Assembly (NCBI GenBank): GCA_003194525.1
Contig: NBIV01000035.1
Coordinates: forward strand, 310,001-374,000
Direction: 5' to 3'
From: Gracilariopsis chorda
Taxonomy: Eukaryota > Rhodophyta > Florideophyceae > Gracilariales > Gracilariaceae
Length of the DNA: 64,000 bases
Shown: positions 10,699 to 21,963 of the stretch, one piece after another
Layout of the letters: every line of letters begins with the position of its first letter
Numbering within the stretch: position 1 is the first letter of the stretch
Notes under the pieces: generated by a model
What the model saw: only the letters and a program-made list of their open reading frames with translations
What the model was told of the DNA's origin: nothing
Database searches by the model: none
Translations under genes and position numbers: made by a program

Positions 10699-11358
10699 AT
10701 GGCGATGAGCACGTTTCAGCTAGGCGCCAGAAGCTTTCGAATACTTTGCACAACAACACAAGCATGTCACAGAAGCATACATTCAAGCGCAATTGCCAAC
10801 GGGATCATAGACAACATGAAGTCAGCGTACGGAGAGGCGCAAACTTCCGCTGAAGAGAAGCGATCTAAAAAAATGTTCCAGATCCAAATGGGCTACCTGC
10901 GCGGGAAGGAGATGATGACGCCAAATGTATTTCTGTCAGCTCTTCAGAAAATGAAACAGGCTGCAGGACTGTCCGGAGTGAAGGAACATCTACCGTGGGT
11001 ACAAAACAATCCCGCGCTGGGTGAGTTCAAACAACAGGAGAGTATCATTGCAGCGATGACACCGAGCGAAAAGAAGGACGCGTTTTCAATTACGATCAGT
11101 GATAAGAAAAGGATTATGAGGGCGGCAGATGCGCCCATGGAGGCGGTGGAGGCGCTGGTGACACAGATCACGCAGATGAGAAGAATACAGAAGTGGATGT
11201 GGAAGAGGGAGAAGGAAGGTTTACCGATTCCCAGAAGCGCTGACGAACTGGAACGAATGATTGTTGCGAGCGGCGGGGTTAAGGGTGCACGAGAACATCA
11301 CAAGTATCCCAACCCGGGCGTCCCGGAGAAGGGCCGGACGCGCAGATGGGCTTGGTGA
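10699..11358 (+). CDS. Stand-alone SRP54 M-domain-like protein, probably mitochondrial
   Basis: 219 residues. The first 35 (rich in Arg, Ser, Thr; no acidic residues; ending RSIHSSAIANG) look like a mitochondrial presequence. The rest matches the methionine-rich M domain of SRP54/Ffh: LSALQKMKQAAGLSGV, then ESIIAAMTPSEKKDA (SRP54: 'EAIIDSMTPEE'), ISDKKRIMRAADAPMEAVEA (SRP54: 'SRKKRIARGSGTSVQEVN') and ITQMRRIQKWM (SRP54: 'FEQMRKMM'). In SRP54 this domain binds signal sequences and SRP RNA helix 8. The N and G domains that bind GTP and the receptor are absent, with no room for them upstream. A role in mitochondrial insertion or translation is inference. Single exon. Confidence 0.75.
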   Translation: MAMSTFQLGARSFRILCTTTQACHRSIHSSAIANGIIDNMKSAYGEAQTSAEEKRSKKMFQIQMGYLRGKEMMTPNVFLSALQKMKQAAGLSGVKEHLPWVQNNPALGEFKQQESIIAAMTPSEKKDAFSITISDKKRIMRAADAPMEAVEALVTQITQMRRIQKWMWKREKEGLPIPRSADELERMIVASGGVKGAREHHKYPNPGVPEKGRTRRWAW

Positions 11359-11933
11359 CTGCCTGACAGTCATGATTCATGGCTCACGAAGAAGTGCGCA
11401 ATGTCATTACCGTATGTAGCATAGGAAGGAGTCATGCGATGCGGATGGGTCCACAGAGAACGGACTGTCAGAGCAGGAAGCAGTGGTGGGATTGGACGCA
11501 AAGAGAAGATATTGCCCGGATATGTTACGACAAGTCAGAAGCGTCAGATGTCACAAGATGCAATCTGAGAGCAAATCAGCGCATTTCTATGCAAAACATG
11601 TGATGACACTTTTCTTGCATGGACATCTCGTACGCGCGGGATACAGCCCGCGAGCCGCCAACGCGCCGTTCCACTGCGCACAGCGCATCGAAAGTGGCGA
11701 AGAGCGCCCGGAGGATATCGCCCCGTGTCACCATACTCCATTCACATCGAAGGACGTAGGAGCTGTCTCCGCATCACTTGACCCACCACCCAGCCGCCAG
11801 ATACAACACCCCGCTTCTATTACTGTTCCAGAACCATACCCACTTAGAGTGAACTCCATTCTCCAAAGCCTCACCTTCGTCTCCCACCCCTTTCCCTACC
11901 AACCTACGCTCAAACGCTTTCTCCGTATCCAAA
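11359..11933. other. Intergenic: 3' end of SRP54-M gene and 5' region of DHH-CBS gene
   Basis: The open frame over 11483-12163 is a shadow of the next gene's 5' region. The 200 bp before 11934 are C/T-rich, as is usual upstream of several genes here. No separate gene is supported. Confidence 0.5.
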
Positions 11934-13556
11934 ATGGCTCCCACCACCGTTGCCTTTCAATTAGCAATGCCTCTCAACCACTCTACTCGCAAGACATCTG
12001 TAGCCCCTCTTCAGCACCGAACATTCACCCAAATGCGAGCAGATACACCGCACACATACGCACCAGTTCCGCCATTACCTTTACCCATCTCGAAGGAAGC
12101 CGCAGGCCCTTCTGCAAGCAAACCATTAGACATCGTTCTCACCCACGCCTCCGCCGACTTTGATTCCTTAGGTTGCGCAGTCGGTTTAGCCAAGCTTATA
12201 TCCCCCTCCGCGCTCGTCGTGCTTCCGGCAGGTGTGCATTCTGCTGTTCGTCGCTACCTCACTCTGCACAAGTCCTTCTTCCCAATCGCCGAAGCGAAGC
12301 TCATTGATCCTACCCGTATCCGCTTTCTCGGCGTTGTGGATACCTGCTCTAAGAAGAAGCTTGCCACCGCTGCGTCTTGGCTTTCACACGCTGAAACCGT
12401 TCTCGTCATTGATCACCACGTCACGAGCGACGCTCACGTTATAACAAAGCAAGACGTACCCGGTGATTTGCACATCATCACTGAAGATGTCGGAGCCGCT
12501 ACCACTCTTGTTGTGGAGCGCTTAATGCAACGTCGTGACATCAAACTAACGGCCACAGAGTGCACATTACTTGCCCTGGCCATTCACACTGATACCGGAT
12601 CCTTATCATTCGAAAACACAACCCCTCGTGACGCAGCAGCTTTAGCATGGCTACTTCAACGTGGGGCATGTCAAAGGTCAATCTCACAGTTTGCGCGAAA
12701 CTATCTCACAACGCCTCAGCAACGATTGTTGGCCAATGCGTTAGACACTATGGTTGTGCGCCATGTCGACGGCATGCGAGTTGCAAACGTCATCTTGGAA
12801 GCCAATGATTACGTCAGTGGAATGGCTGGGGTGGCACAAGCTGCTTTAGAACTGGCAAATATTGACGCCTTGTTACTGGCCGTCGTCGTTCCTGCGGGAC
12901 GAAAATCTGACGTTTCATCTTCTCCCTCTCACATGAAGCGAGTTAGTATCATTTGCCGCGCGCTTTCACGAGTCGATGGAATTGATTTCAGCGCTCTGCT
13001 CCGCCCGCATGGGGGCGGTGGTCATCCGCAAGCCGCTGCGCTAACAACTAAAGTACGCGGCGGCGAGGCTGTTGGTGCACTGGTAGAAAGTCTTATGGAT
13101 CGGTTAATGGCGCAATTACCACCGCCGACGCTTGCGCGCGATTTCATGTCTACAGATGTTGTCGCCGTTACAAAGGATCAAACTATGGGCGATGCGAGGA
13201 CGATTCTGTTTGAAAGCGGTCATACCGGTATTGCGGTTGTGAGATCTCTGGAAGGAAAAGAACTTCTTGGTGTGATATCCAGACAGGATATTGCTGTGGC
13301 CGAAAAGAAACAATTGTTGAAAACTCCCGTTAAAGGATGGGTTGCTCGCAAGGTTATCACTGTTGCGAAAGATACGCCTTTGCATGAGATTGAACGATTG
13401 TTGGTGGACAACAATATCGGCAGACTTCCTGTGGTTGAAGATGGCCAGGTGATTGGAATTGTTACAAGAAGTGATGTATTGGTTCAGCGAAGATTGTTTG
13501 ATCCGAATGAAGATGCACACGCCGTGCGGAACGTGTCGCAGTCATACTTTGTTTGA
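11934..13556 (+). CDS. DHH-DHHA1 phosphoesterase with two CBS domains
   Basis: Domain order: an N-terminal 65-residue leader rich in Ser, Thr and Pro (possible plastid or mitochondrial target peptide), DHH domain about 65-230, DHHA1 about 270-395, two CBS domains about 405-535. Metal-binding motifs are intact: THASADFDSLG, VVDTCSK, IDHHVT (the DHH motif) and HTDTGSL; DHHA1 has the substrate-binding GGGGHPQAA. CBS motifs: ARDFMSTDVVAV, ISRQDI, ARKVITV, IVTRSDV. This is the order seen in the N-terminal half of cyanobacterial and Aquifex-type tRNA nucleotidyltransferases (DHH-CBS-polymerase), but the frame stops before any nucleotidyltransferase domain. Members cleave oligonucleotides or phosphodiesters; the substrate here is unknown. 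CBS pairs often bind adenosine nucleotides. Confidence 0.82.
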   Translation: MAPTTVAFQLAMPLNHSTRKTSVAPLQHRTFTQMRADTPHTYAPVPPLPLPISKEAAGPSASKPLDIVLTHASADFDSLGCAVGLAKLISPSALVVLPAGVHSAVRRYLTLHKSFFPIAEAKLIDPTRIRFLGVVDTCSKKKLATAASWLSHAETVLVIDHHVTSDAHVITKQDVPGDLHIITEDVGAATTLVVERLMQRRDIKLTATECTLLALAIHTDTGSLSFENTTPRDAAALAWLLQRGACQRSISQFARNYLTTPQQRLLANALDTMVVRHVDGMRVANVILEANDYVSGMAGVAQAALELANIDALLLAVVVPAGRKSDVSSSPSHMKRVSIICRALSRVDGIDFSALLRPHGGGGHPQAAALTTKVRGGEAVGALVESLMDRLMAQLPPPTLARDFMSTDVVAVTKDQTMGDARTILFESGHTGIAVVRSLEGKELLGVISRQDIAVAEKKQLLKTPVKGWVARKVITVAKDTPLHEIERLLVDNNIGRLPVVEDGQVIGIVTRSDVLVQRRLFDPNEDAHAVRNVSQSYFV

Positions 13557-14356
13557 GGTTACTTGTCGGAGCGGGTTGTGCTTCCGAATGCGACTGGCGA
13601 TTCGTGTGTAATAGTTGTTACGGTCTTACTTGTACATAGTGCTTAGCATATAGCGGGCAGAGGGAACCAGGCACTGTGCGAATTATGGTACCGCAGCTGG
13701 TCCATAATAATCTGTAAAATAACAGGGCTACTCTTTATGATGGTGCTATTGTTGCATACTTGACGTAGGACTGTCCGTGATTTAGCTACCAGGGCACGTG
13801 ACTAGCGCTGAGCCATGGCGTTTCGTCGCACGTCTTCACTCGTTGTTTCTATCGTAACTTGGTTGGGTATGCACTATGTGAATGGCCAGTTGGTGTGTGA
13901 CATTTGAATCTGCTAGTTGCGCGTCGCCAGCTTTGTGAGAGATTGAACTTGCAATTTGGTAGCGTTCTACTTGGCGCTTTGGACAAACAGAGCGCTAGAG
14001 GACATGATGACAACAGCACTATTCGAGGTGAATGAAAGTCAAATTGGCATCAGATATCAGCGAGCTAGTACCCATTGCTGGAATGGGAAGGTGAGCAGAG
14101 GTGTTATCAAAAGGGCAAGATAGGGAAGGGGCTGTGTAGGGTCGGCGAATTGCATTGTTGTGGTCGGCGGTTTTGGTTTATTCGATTAGAATGGCCGTAC
14201 GGTGGGCTTCAACCAGATCGATCAAGCGGGATGCATAACAAAGACAAGCGCAACGTTAGAAATAACGATGTACATACGGGATGCAAGTCTGAGAAATGCA
14301 GCATTTTGGTGAAGACGAAGAAGCGAAAGGCAAAAGGCACCACAGCGAGAGCGAAT
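13557..14356. other. Intergenic between converging DHH-CBS and RPS20 genes
   Basis: About 800 bp of 3' regions. The plus-strand ORF that runs into RPS20 from 14075 is its antisense shadow. No further feature seen. Confidence 0.5.
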
Positions 14357-14713
14357 CTAATCGGTGGAATCGATAGACACCTCGACAATAACGCCCGGTT
14401 CAATACTGATACTCGTAATCTGCTTGACGATATCAGTAGAGGAACGAAGGTCAATAAGTCTCTTATGAATTCTCATTTCAAAGCGGTCCCAAGTATTGGT
14501 TCCCTCTCCGCAGGGAGACTTGCGAGTGGTGATACGAAGGGTCTTTGTGGGCATTCGGACTGGGCCCTTCACGCGGAGATCCTTGTCCTTTGCGCCGCGA
14601 ATGAGATCGGTGCAAACCTTCTCGAGCGACTTTACGTCGCGCGAGGTGAGCGTAATGCGGATCCTTTGTTGCTCGGCTTGCGATTCGTAGCCGGGTTTCT
14701 TGAGAGTTGCCAT
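14357..14713 (-). CDS. RPS20: 40S ribosomal protein S20 (uS10)
   Basis: 118 residues, the usual length of eukaryotic uS10 (human 119). Conserved blocks: [72 protein letters not shown]. It sits in the head of the small subunit. Single exon with ATG at 14713; ribosomal-protein genes often carry an intron just after the start codon, and none is needed here. Confidence 0.97.
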   Translation of the reverse strand: MATLKKPGYESQAEQQRIRITLTSRDVKSLEKVCTDLIRGAKDKDLRVKGPVRMPTKTLRITTRKSPCGEGTNTWDRFEMRIHKRLIDLRSSTDIVKQITSISIEPGVIVEVSIDSTD

Positions 14714-16426
14714 TTTGTTTGTTTGGGTGGGGGTTTGCTGGCGACTTACGGGGCGTGCGTCCGCAGCGGTGACCAGCTGATGTATTTCGGGACAAGTGAG
14801 GGGGCGGGGTGCTGTTTGCGACGGAAAGGCGGACGGTGGAGAAGTGGTGTGTTCGGGTTGACTTTGCGATAAGGCAGGGACGACGGCGAGAACGGTGTGT
14901 AATTAAAGGGTTCAAATGATTTACGATTGCACAAATTGAAAACAATTTAAGCGACGAGAAGCCGGCATCTAAACGAGTTGCTCATGCGCGTGGAAGGAAG
15001 CGGCAACGGCAGCTGAACGGACATTGACGGTTGATGGAGATTGGCGCGTTCGTAGCGCCGGCGCCGGCCGTGAACAGCTTGAACGCCCGGAGTCAATGGC
15101 GCTGCACGAGCACGGTGATCACGGCGAAGCGAAAGTCACAAAGAGAGGCGAATGCAAACGGCGGCGACGCTCGAGAAGGCAGACCGAAACGACGCGGGTG
15201 GAAGGGCATCTATGAGTACGGCGGGTCAAAACGCACGTTACAAGCGAGATGGGCCGGAGTGGTGGTGGCAGAATCGGCTCGCTATGAGGTACGTTCACAA
15301 AGCGAAAGCGCTTCTGCGGCGTGGAACATGGACGTGATTACTGATTCGAGTTCGGGCTACGTGGGCAGTTCATGGACGGGCGGTTCTTCTTTCCGGCGGA
15401 AAGCGTGGGTTGGGAGTTTATTGAAAGGGGGGACAAAACTCGACATCATAACCCTGTGGGACGACTTGGCATTCATGACATTGTTAAGAGGGATGCGCGG
15501 GGGGGGGTGGTGGCGAGGAACAGAGGCGCTGTAATGTCGTTTCAAAGGCTGAAACGGCCATTTGAGCAGCTTGAGGGGTACACGTATTTCTGGAAGGGGG
15601 TTGAGATCAAGCAACGCGCTGACGTAGGCGGAGAGGGTGGCGAGGGGGACGACGATGATGAGGGGTTTGAGGAGGGCGTTATTGCGACGGATGACGGTGA
15701 AGATGGTGGAAATGTGGTGGACGACGCGGTTGCCCGAAAGGAGCCATGTGCGTGATGATGCGGAGGATGGAAGCGATGAGTCAGTTTCGGTTGGTTGACG
15801 TGGCCATATGAGTGGAGTTGCGTGCAATGCAAACAGCTGTTACACGCCACGCACAAGGAGCACGCCGTCGCGTGAAAGGTGAACGATAAGTGAGCACAGA
15901 CAGTAACAACGGGCACCATCCCCCTCACCAAAGAGCACCAGAAAGCGTGCGTTTTGCTTGCGCAATTCGCACACCCGCTCCGCCACCTCGCGCCCACAGC
16001 CGCCACCACGCATACATCCAACCGCCTGTGGACACCTGTCCGCCCGCAATTGCCCACTACCGCACCCAATCCGAGTCGCCCAATTGCGATTTTTTCGCGC
16101 ACCGTCGCCTTAACAGCCGCTTGATTGACGCAGTGCCCGCCAGCATGTTGCAGTGCTCCACCCGCCGCTTTACAAGTGGCGAGACATTTTGGCCGAGAGG
16201 CGTTCTATCTTGTGCTGCCACAGCTCAACAATGGCAAGTGCGCCGTTATGCCATGCTCTTATTACAACCCACGCGTCTCTCACTGCGCTCCCTTCAGCTC
16301 CCCCTCGTAACTCAATCCACTGTTCCGCCACTTATATAAGCCTCCATCCTCGCCATCACTTGCTTCGAGCGCTCCTCTTGCTTTTGTTCTTGACTCCCAT
16401 TTGAATACCTCCCCCACATTCTCTTA
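14714..16426. promoter_or_regulatory. Divergent intergenic region between RPS20 (-) and PDK (+)
   Basis: About 1.7 kb between two head-to-head genes. Overlapping ORFs exist on both strands around 15030-16100. They are GC- or low-complexity-driven, contradict one another, and the only one with a TM-like segment (minus, 15357-15827) has no ATG before that segment. A CT-rich stretch and TATATAA-like sequence at about 16333 precede the PDK start. Confidence 0.45.
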
Positions 16427-17656
16427 ATGTCTGCCACTGTTGCCTCGGCTGTTTCTTCCGCCGCCGCCTCCGCGGCTGCCACTTCGGCGGCTGCCGCCGC
16501 TGCCACCGCAGCCGCCAGAGCTGCTCCGGCCGTTAGACAGCTTCTTCGACACTCGCTTCGCCACTCACCCCAGGCGCTTCGTCGCGAGATTGCCCGCGCT
16601 GCCTCGCATCGCGGCACCCCTCTTACCGTGCGTGAGTTGTACGCGTTTGGACAACGCGCCTTGTTGGCTCCAAACGCCACCCGTTTGCACTCGGCTCAAT
16701 GGCTTCACTCCGAGCTCCCCGTCAGACTCGCCCACCGCGTCTTGGAGCTTTCGGAATTGCCCTACGGACTTGCTGAAATGCCCTCTGTTAAGGAGGTCAA
16801 GGATATGTATCAAAACTCGTTTTGTGATATTGTCGAATCCGGACGCCCCGACACCTACCTTGAGGAACAAAACTTCTCGGAAATGCTCACCAGTATTCGC
16901 ACCCGCCATGACGACGTCGTGCGACTTATTGCTAAGGGCGTTATAGAGCTTAAGGAACATTGTGGAAGAACTTCTTCCGACCTTGAGATTCGCTCCTTTT
17001 TGGATCGTTTTTACATGTCGCGAATTGGAATTCGTGTCTTGATGAGCCACCATTTGGCGTTGGGAGACCCCTCACCTGGTATGGCCGGTGTCATTAACCG
17101 CTTCTGCAAGCCTTCTCACCTTATTGAGCAGGCTGTTGTCGCCACGCGTTCGCTGGCGTATCAACACTATGGTGAAGCGCCCACCGTTGAGATTCGTGGA
17201 AACACCCAGTTGCAGTTTCCCTACATCGACTCGCATTTGTATCTGTGTCTATTTGAACTGCTCAAGAATAGCCTGAGAGCTACTGTTGAAACTCATCGAG
17301 ATGCCGATGTACTACCGCCCGTGCGCTGCATTATTGCGGATGGAGTGGAAGATGTTACCATAAAGATAAGCGATGAGGGAGGAGGCTTCCGTCGTTCGGA
17401 GATGAAGGGCGTGTGGACTTATTTGTACACTACTGCTAAACTGCCGCCCAAACAGCTGTTGGAAATGGAGGATCGAATTGATAGAACTAACCGACCGGAC
17501 CCGATTGCTGGATTTGGATATGGTTTGCCGCTCAGTCGACTGTATGCCAGATACTGGGGCGGCGAACTTGCACTCGCTAGTATGGAAGGATATGGAACCG
17601 ATGCTTATCTTCATCTATCCAAACTTGGAGATAAGAAAGAGTGCCTCACCGCTTGA
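16427..17656 (+). CDS. PDK: Mitochondrial pyruvate dehydrogenase (acetyl-transferring) kinase-type protein kinase
   Basis: PDK/BCKDK kinases are histidine-kinase-like (GHKL) enzymes that phosphorylate the E1-alpha subunit of the pyruvate (or branched-chain) dehydrogenase complex and switch it off. The first 40 residues are almost pure Ala/Ser with Arg following, a mitochondrial presequence type. The helical four-bundle holds LRHSLRHSPQ...FGQRALL, RLAHRVLELSELPYGL and the SFLDRFYMSRIGIRVLMSHH block with its conserved His. The GHKL domain has the N box ELLKNSLRA (about residue 275), G1 ISDEGGGF (about 313) and G2 GFGYGLPLSRLYARYWGG (about 361). 409 residues, within the family range. Single exon. 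PDK is preferred to BCKDK from overall resemblance, not from a decisive residue. Confidence 0.88.
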   Translation: MSATVASAVSSAAASAAATSAAAAAATAAARAAPAVRQLLRHSLRHSPQALRREIARAASHRGTPLTVRELYAFGQRALLAPNATRLHSAQWLHSELPVRLAHRVLELSELPYGLAEMPSVKEVKDMYQNSFCDIVESGRPDTYLEEQNFSEMLTSIRTRHDDVVRLIAKGVIELKEHCGRTSSDLEIRSFLDRFYMSRIGIRVLMSHHLALGDPSPGMAGVINRFCKPSHLIEQAVVATRSLAYQHYGEAPTVEIRGNTQLQFPYIDSHLYLCLFELLKNSLRATVETHRDADVLPPVRCIIADGVEDVTIKISDEGGGFRRSEMKGVWTYLYTTAKLPPKQLLEMEDRIDRTNRPDPIAGFGYGLPLSRLYARYWGGELALASMEGYGTDAYLHLSKLGDKKECLTA

Positions 17657-20225
17657 TGATGTCGTTCGTGCCTTCTGTTTTCAAACTTTTTTTTTTTGGG
17701 TGAGGATCAAGCTTTTGTTTTCCTTTCTCATTCTATTTCTTTCTCGTTGGAGGCGCGATGCGTTTTGTAAGGACCGCTTTGGTGTCGTCTGCTTATCTCC
17801 TCGTCTTGCTCCGTCATGTGCTTTTGCGCGCCTCTGTGCCTTCTTGCATGCTCTCATCCAAACTCCCTCAAAATGTACTACCACTAAATACAAAACTGTG
17901 CTGTCGTCACTTCTCAAGCCGCTCCAAATGGAATCATCACAAAGCGTGGCAGCTACACTTCGGGTACCTATCGTTTCCTTTTTTTTGATGTCGCTGTGTC
18001 AAATTATGCTTCCACTCAACCTTCTCTCCGCTACCACACGCTTTCCTCTTTGTTTTGTGTCTGTGGAACCATTCCCACCTCGGTTTTTTTTTTGTCGTCC
18101 TTGTTTCGTTCTCTCACTACGCCCTAAATGTCACGACAAATGTGATGCCGATTTTACACCATGGTACAATGTACGGGCACTTCGCTTGTTGTGGTGTCTT
18201 TTTGTATGGTGTGTGTGTGATCAGGCGTTAGATTGTGTCGCCACGAAAACGCTAGCGGGCGCGAACAGAGCGAGAGCGGAGAGAGATATGTGTCTACGTG
18301 GTTGTCTTAACGTTTTTGAGTTCAACTTGGCTTTTACAGTTGAACGCCCTCACTTCCTGACGGCGCCTCAGGTCCCGCACTGGGCATCGTTCTTTTCGGG
18401 CCCCATTTTTGCGAAGGTCCGCCACCATTGTGCAGTGTACCGAACCGCGTGATCTGTAATTTTGTCAACGTTTGTTTGTGCAGCTGTCTACTTCCACTTG
18501 TTTTTGGCTTCACCCAAGCACGCGAAGCGTCTTCTCTGAATGCGTGTCTCTGCAGGCGCTGCGCATTCCACACCAGCGTACTACTGGGATTCCGATTTTT
18601 GGGTAGCCAGATCAGCAGAAAAGCAACCCGCAGGATTGCTTTCTGCTACTCAGAGCAAAGACTGAACCCGTCGTGCAGCGTATTGTATGGGATCTAATAC
18701 TTTGCATGAGCGCTCGTCTGTCAGTCTACATTCGTACTTCACGCCAAGCTAGACGTCTACGAAGGTTTTGTTTAGTAGATGCATTGGCAAATGCATGCAT
18801 TTGCGTCGGAGTCCTAAGCGAAACTCGGCTGTTCATAGCCAAGAACGTCTCTGAAACATGCACGTCTATATGCTCATCAATAGCGGTTCCTGTTATGATA
18901 TTCCTGAACGGCAATACAGGCACGAGTTTTCGCAACCGATTTTGCGCGACAGCGTTATCCCGAACCAGGTTGCGCTGTAGACTGAAGCTGACAGTGTAGA
19001 AGGTCACATGCGCATTTCCAATGTTCTTTGAAGACAACCTTTTTGCGGAGAGGATGCATTTGCTCATGATTGATGGTTGGCCGAAGGTATCTGGTGTCGG
19101 GAGTCGAGAAGTTTTCTTCTCACTAAGCAATGGCGGGCAGCTCTTCAAGGATAGTGTCGCAAATGTGTCTGCAACAGCTTCCTTCCCACTGCTCGTTTTG
19201 GACCATTCATCTCATATCTGCCTCCATGAGAGAACGTCCCTGGCGAAAAATATCTCGTTTCATCTCCAAGCGCAGGAGATATGTTGTGCGAGGGTGTCGT
19301 GTTTAGCCACAACCACCACGAGCTCCGAACCAGCGACAAGAATTCTGGAGTGCAAATTTGTGATGATTTGTCGAAGTAGCGTTACCTGAATAACTTATTC
19401 AAGTGCGGTTTTGCATGGAGCCAGTTCGTCCGTTCAACTTGTCAGGAGCCAAGGCTTGACCAGTGTCAGGCATCGCTTACCAAAGGTTCTCCTTATATTA
19501 CCTCAGCAAAAATATGGCTGCCCTAGTTCATACACTCCTTCGTGAACACGCATACTTTAATTCCTCTTAGCGCGGGGGTTTGCCAAGGACCCCAACAACC
19601 TATAATACTTACTCCTATACCGTAGCCACAAAATACAAACCAGCAGCAGTGCTACACTCACTGGGCTACATATGATACGAAGAAAGTATTAGGTCCCGTA
19701 GGCGTCTTCAACCGCTGAAGCGTTTCATTTGTAACGACTATCGCCTTCTTCTCTGCACCTCTTCATTTACCCTCTGGATATCGTCGGTTAAGGGGCACAC
19801 CACGACATGGCGCTTCGTATGTACCACGTTGGCCGTCATAGAAACCATTGACGACGTCCTTTTGCCCAATCCTCATATCATCGGCGAGACCAGACACAAG
19901 AACCGGCGCGTAGCTTGCATCATCATCCCACCCAAGCGTTGTCCTCCGAGAAACCCCTGGAAAAACCCCGTCCAGAGGCTCCTTTGGAGCTCTTCCTTCG
20001 AGGGAAAGAATTCAGGGAAACGGCGGTTGGATCTTCTTCTGACAACAGACTCGTGACCGACTGCGTACGTGCAGTTACACGGGGGCCTTTTCACGACTTT
20101 CCACCCAGGTCCGCGACCAGCTAGCTGACCGATTGCTTGGACGAGTTTAATGGCGACGTAGACAGGCTTCGCGAACGCTTCTTAAGACTCCAATATCGTA
20201 CACCTGAAAGTCTACACCTATAATT
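17657..20225. other. 2.6-kb intergenic region without a supported gene
   Basis: Downstream of PDK the sequence is T/C-rich (several T8-T10 runs), probably a long 3' UTR. Between 18450 and 20225 only short ORFs without homologous features appear, for example 19021-19389 (+) and 18726-19148 (-, no ATG start). No repeat, tRNA or mobile-element ends could be recognised. Confidence 0.5.
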
Positions 20226-21365
20226 CTAATCTGTCTTAGATGTTGTGGTAGAAGTTGAATCCTTCTTAGCTGCAGCAGTGCGTCCACGGAGATAGCGTAT
20301 CGGAGCAAACACTTCTCTCACATTTTGCCAGACGCCTCTGTTGTAGATATTAACAGGTAATCCATCCTTTCCAAACTTGGGAATATACTCTAGAGCACGT
20401 GGGAATCCGTTTGCGCATTCTTGTTTAGCCTCATCTATCACTGCTTCTGCAAGAGACTTGCCGTGATTCATCTTATATCGTATTACTGCTTCTTGAATTC
20501 TGTCCCATTTGTCAAGCTCGTTTGTTGTAGTATTTCGAACTATTAGCGTGACATGAAAGATGAGAAAACTTCCAGTCATGATAAACAACACAACCAACAC
20601 CGCGAAATAGAGACAAAGGAATGGTTCCGCCGCAATGGCTACTCGAAAGCTAAACGAGGTGATAATTTGTTTGGTTGGCACGTAGACATATCGCTTCAAA
20701 ATGAGTTCCTGCATCCTTGCTCTAATAATTTCTGCGCAAATGACAACGCCATGCAAGATCATGAAGGTGTGCATGGCAAGGAAGATCATGAAATACTTTG
20801 TGTTGTAGAATCCAATGCATGTCCCAACCCATCCGCAATGATGGTCGAACCTGGCGACACAGCGGTTGCACAAGGAGCAGTGTTTTGAACGCGGAAGCTT
20901 CCGGAGGCGACATGTACGACATCGCGTGGCACCGAGATCAAACAAGGCGTTGTCGTATGGGAAAGCAAAAGAAAGTTGATGATGAGTTGCTGATGTGATG
21001 GTGCCAGGATCGGTAAGCCATACACGCAGCCAGGAAAATAATGAGAGTGCCAAATAGATCGGTACAGACCAAGGGTGTGTTCTTGGGGGAAAGGAAATGC
21101 CAGTGGGTTCGTGGCATAAAAAGCGCGAAGTCGGGCACGAGGACGCTGATGTGAATCTCTCAAGTTTTGGTAAACGAGGTATTATGTTTCCTTGAGCCAT
21201 GAACAGTCCGGCCCCTAGCACAGACAAATATGTGATGGGCATGACATACTTTTCAAAGATAACCATAAATGTACCCGACATCTTCTCTACCTGGTTCCGA
21301 CATGGGAATCTTTGCCAGAGACCATTGCAGCAATCCCGAAACGCTTTTAACGCCCTCTTGACCAT
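20226..21365 (-). CDS. DHHC-type protein S-palmitoyltransferase
   Basis: Transfers palmitate to cysteines of membrane proteins. The Cys-rich domain is complete: [21 protein letters not shown] followed by [13 protein letters not shown], with catalytic Cys in DHHC. Two TM helices precede it (about residues 35-55 and 95-112) and two follow ([40 protein letters not shown]), the standard four-TM topology. The TTxE motif ([11 protein letters not shown]) and a C-terminal [15 protein letters not shown] (PaCCT-like motif) are present. It most resembles the ZDHHC4/Swf1 subgroup, inferred from the tail. 379 residues; start ACCATGG at 21365 is a strong context. Single exon. Confidence 0.93.
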   Translation of the reverse strand: MVKRALKAFRDCCNGLWQRFPCRNQVEKMSGTFMVIFEKYVMPITYLSVLGAGLFMAQGNIIPRLPKLERFTSASSCPTSRFLCHEPTGISFPPRTHPWSVPIYLALSLFSWLRVWLTDPGTITSATHHQLSFAFPYDNALFDLGATRCRTCRLRKLPRSKHCSLCNRCVARFDHHCGWVGTCIGFYNTKYFMIFLAMHTFMILHGVVICAEIIRARMQELILKRYVYVPTKQIITSFSFRVAIAAEPFLCLYFAVLVVLFIMTGSFLIFHVTLIVRNTTTNELDKWDRIQEAVIRYKMNHGKSLAEAVIDEAKQECANGFPRALEYIPKFGKDGLPVNIYNRGVWQNVREVFAPIRYLRGRTAAAKKDSTSTTTSKTD

Positions 21366-21963
21366 GGTGAACTATACATAGAATCAATTTCGACCACACA
21401 GACTTCGGCAAGCGCTGGAAAACACCGATTTCGTGGCCTGGTCAGGATGATAGCTTCTTAAACTCTTATGAATGACTCAATGAATTTGAAAGAAAACGCA
21501 TGTACTTGTTACCTGCAGATGTGCAAAGGTACATTAATGCCTTCGACGAAACGCTTAGCGACGAAGGAAGGCATAGCCACTCCAGAAGACCAGACGAGCG
21601 AGTTTGTACAGGGAATGACCATGACAGGCTGACAAGAGCTCGGCGATTGGGCAGTAAACTATGGCTTTCTTACCTGAACGGAGAGAGCGAAGGAACGCCA
21701 AGTTGGTGTTCGCCCATTTGGTGTTCCCCAATTTGAGTACCGTACATTTACCAAGGGTACCCTTTAGGCAGATATCTGTACTGGGCATAGATCCATCCTT
21801 CGAGGACCTCTGCTCTTGTTGGGCTAGCGCTAACGGTAAAGGATTGCCAAGAGCAAGACCACAAGGGTGCCCAGCACAGGAATTTCACTCTTCTCTCATA
21901 AACGAACCTCCTTCGAAGAGAATCCTTCGAAGCGAGCCGGTTTGCGTCTCTGCGTACGATGCG
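21366..21963. promoter_or_regulatory. Divergent intergenic region between DHHC gene (-) and TAF6 (+)
   Basis: About 600 bp holding both promoters. An imperfect tandem duplication of TTTGGTGTTCSCCCA-like units lies near 21702-21733. The TAF6 frame is open upstream from 21661 but lacks family character before ATG 21964. Confidence 0.4.

Noticed and set aside
15357-15827. Minus-strand ORF with a TM-like segment
   Set aside because: Starts at TTG, has no ATG before the hydrophobic stretch, and ORFs on both strands overlap it; not supported as a gene.
18673-19389. Several overlapping ORFs on both strands downstream of PDK
   Set aside because: None has family features; the minus-strand one lacks an ATG start.
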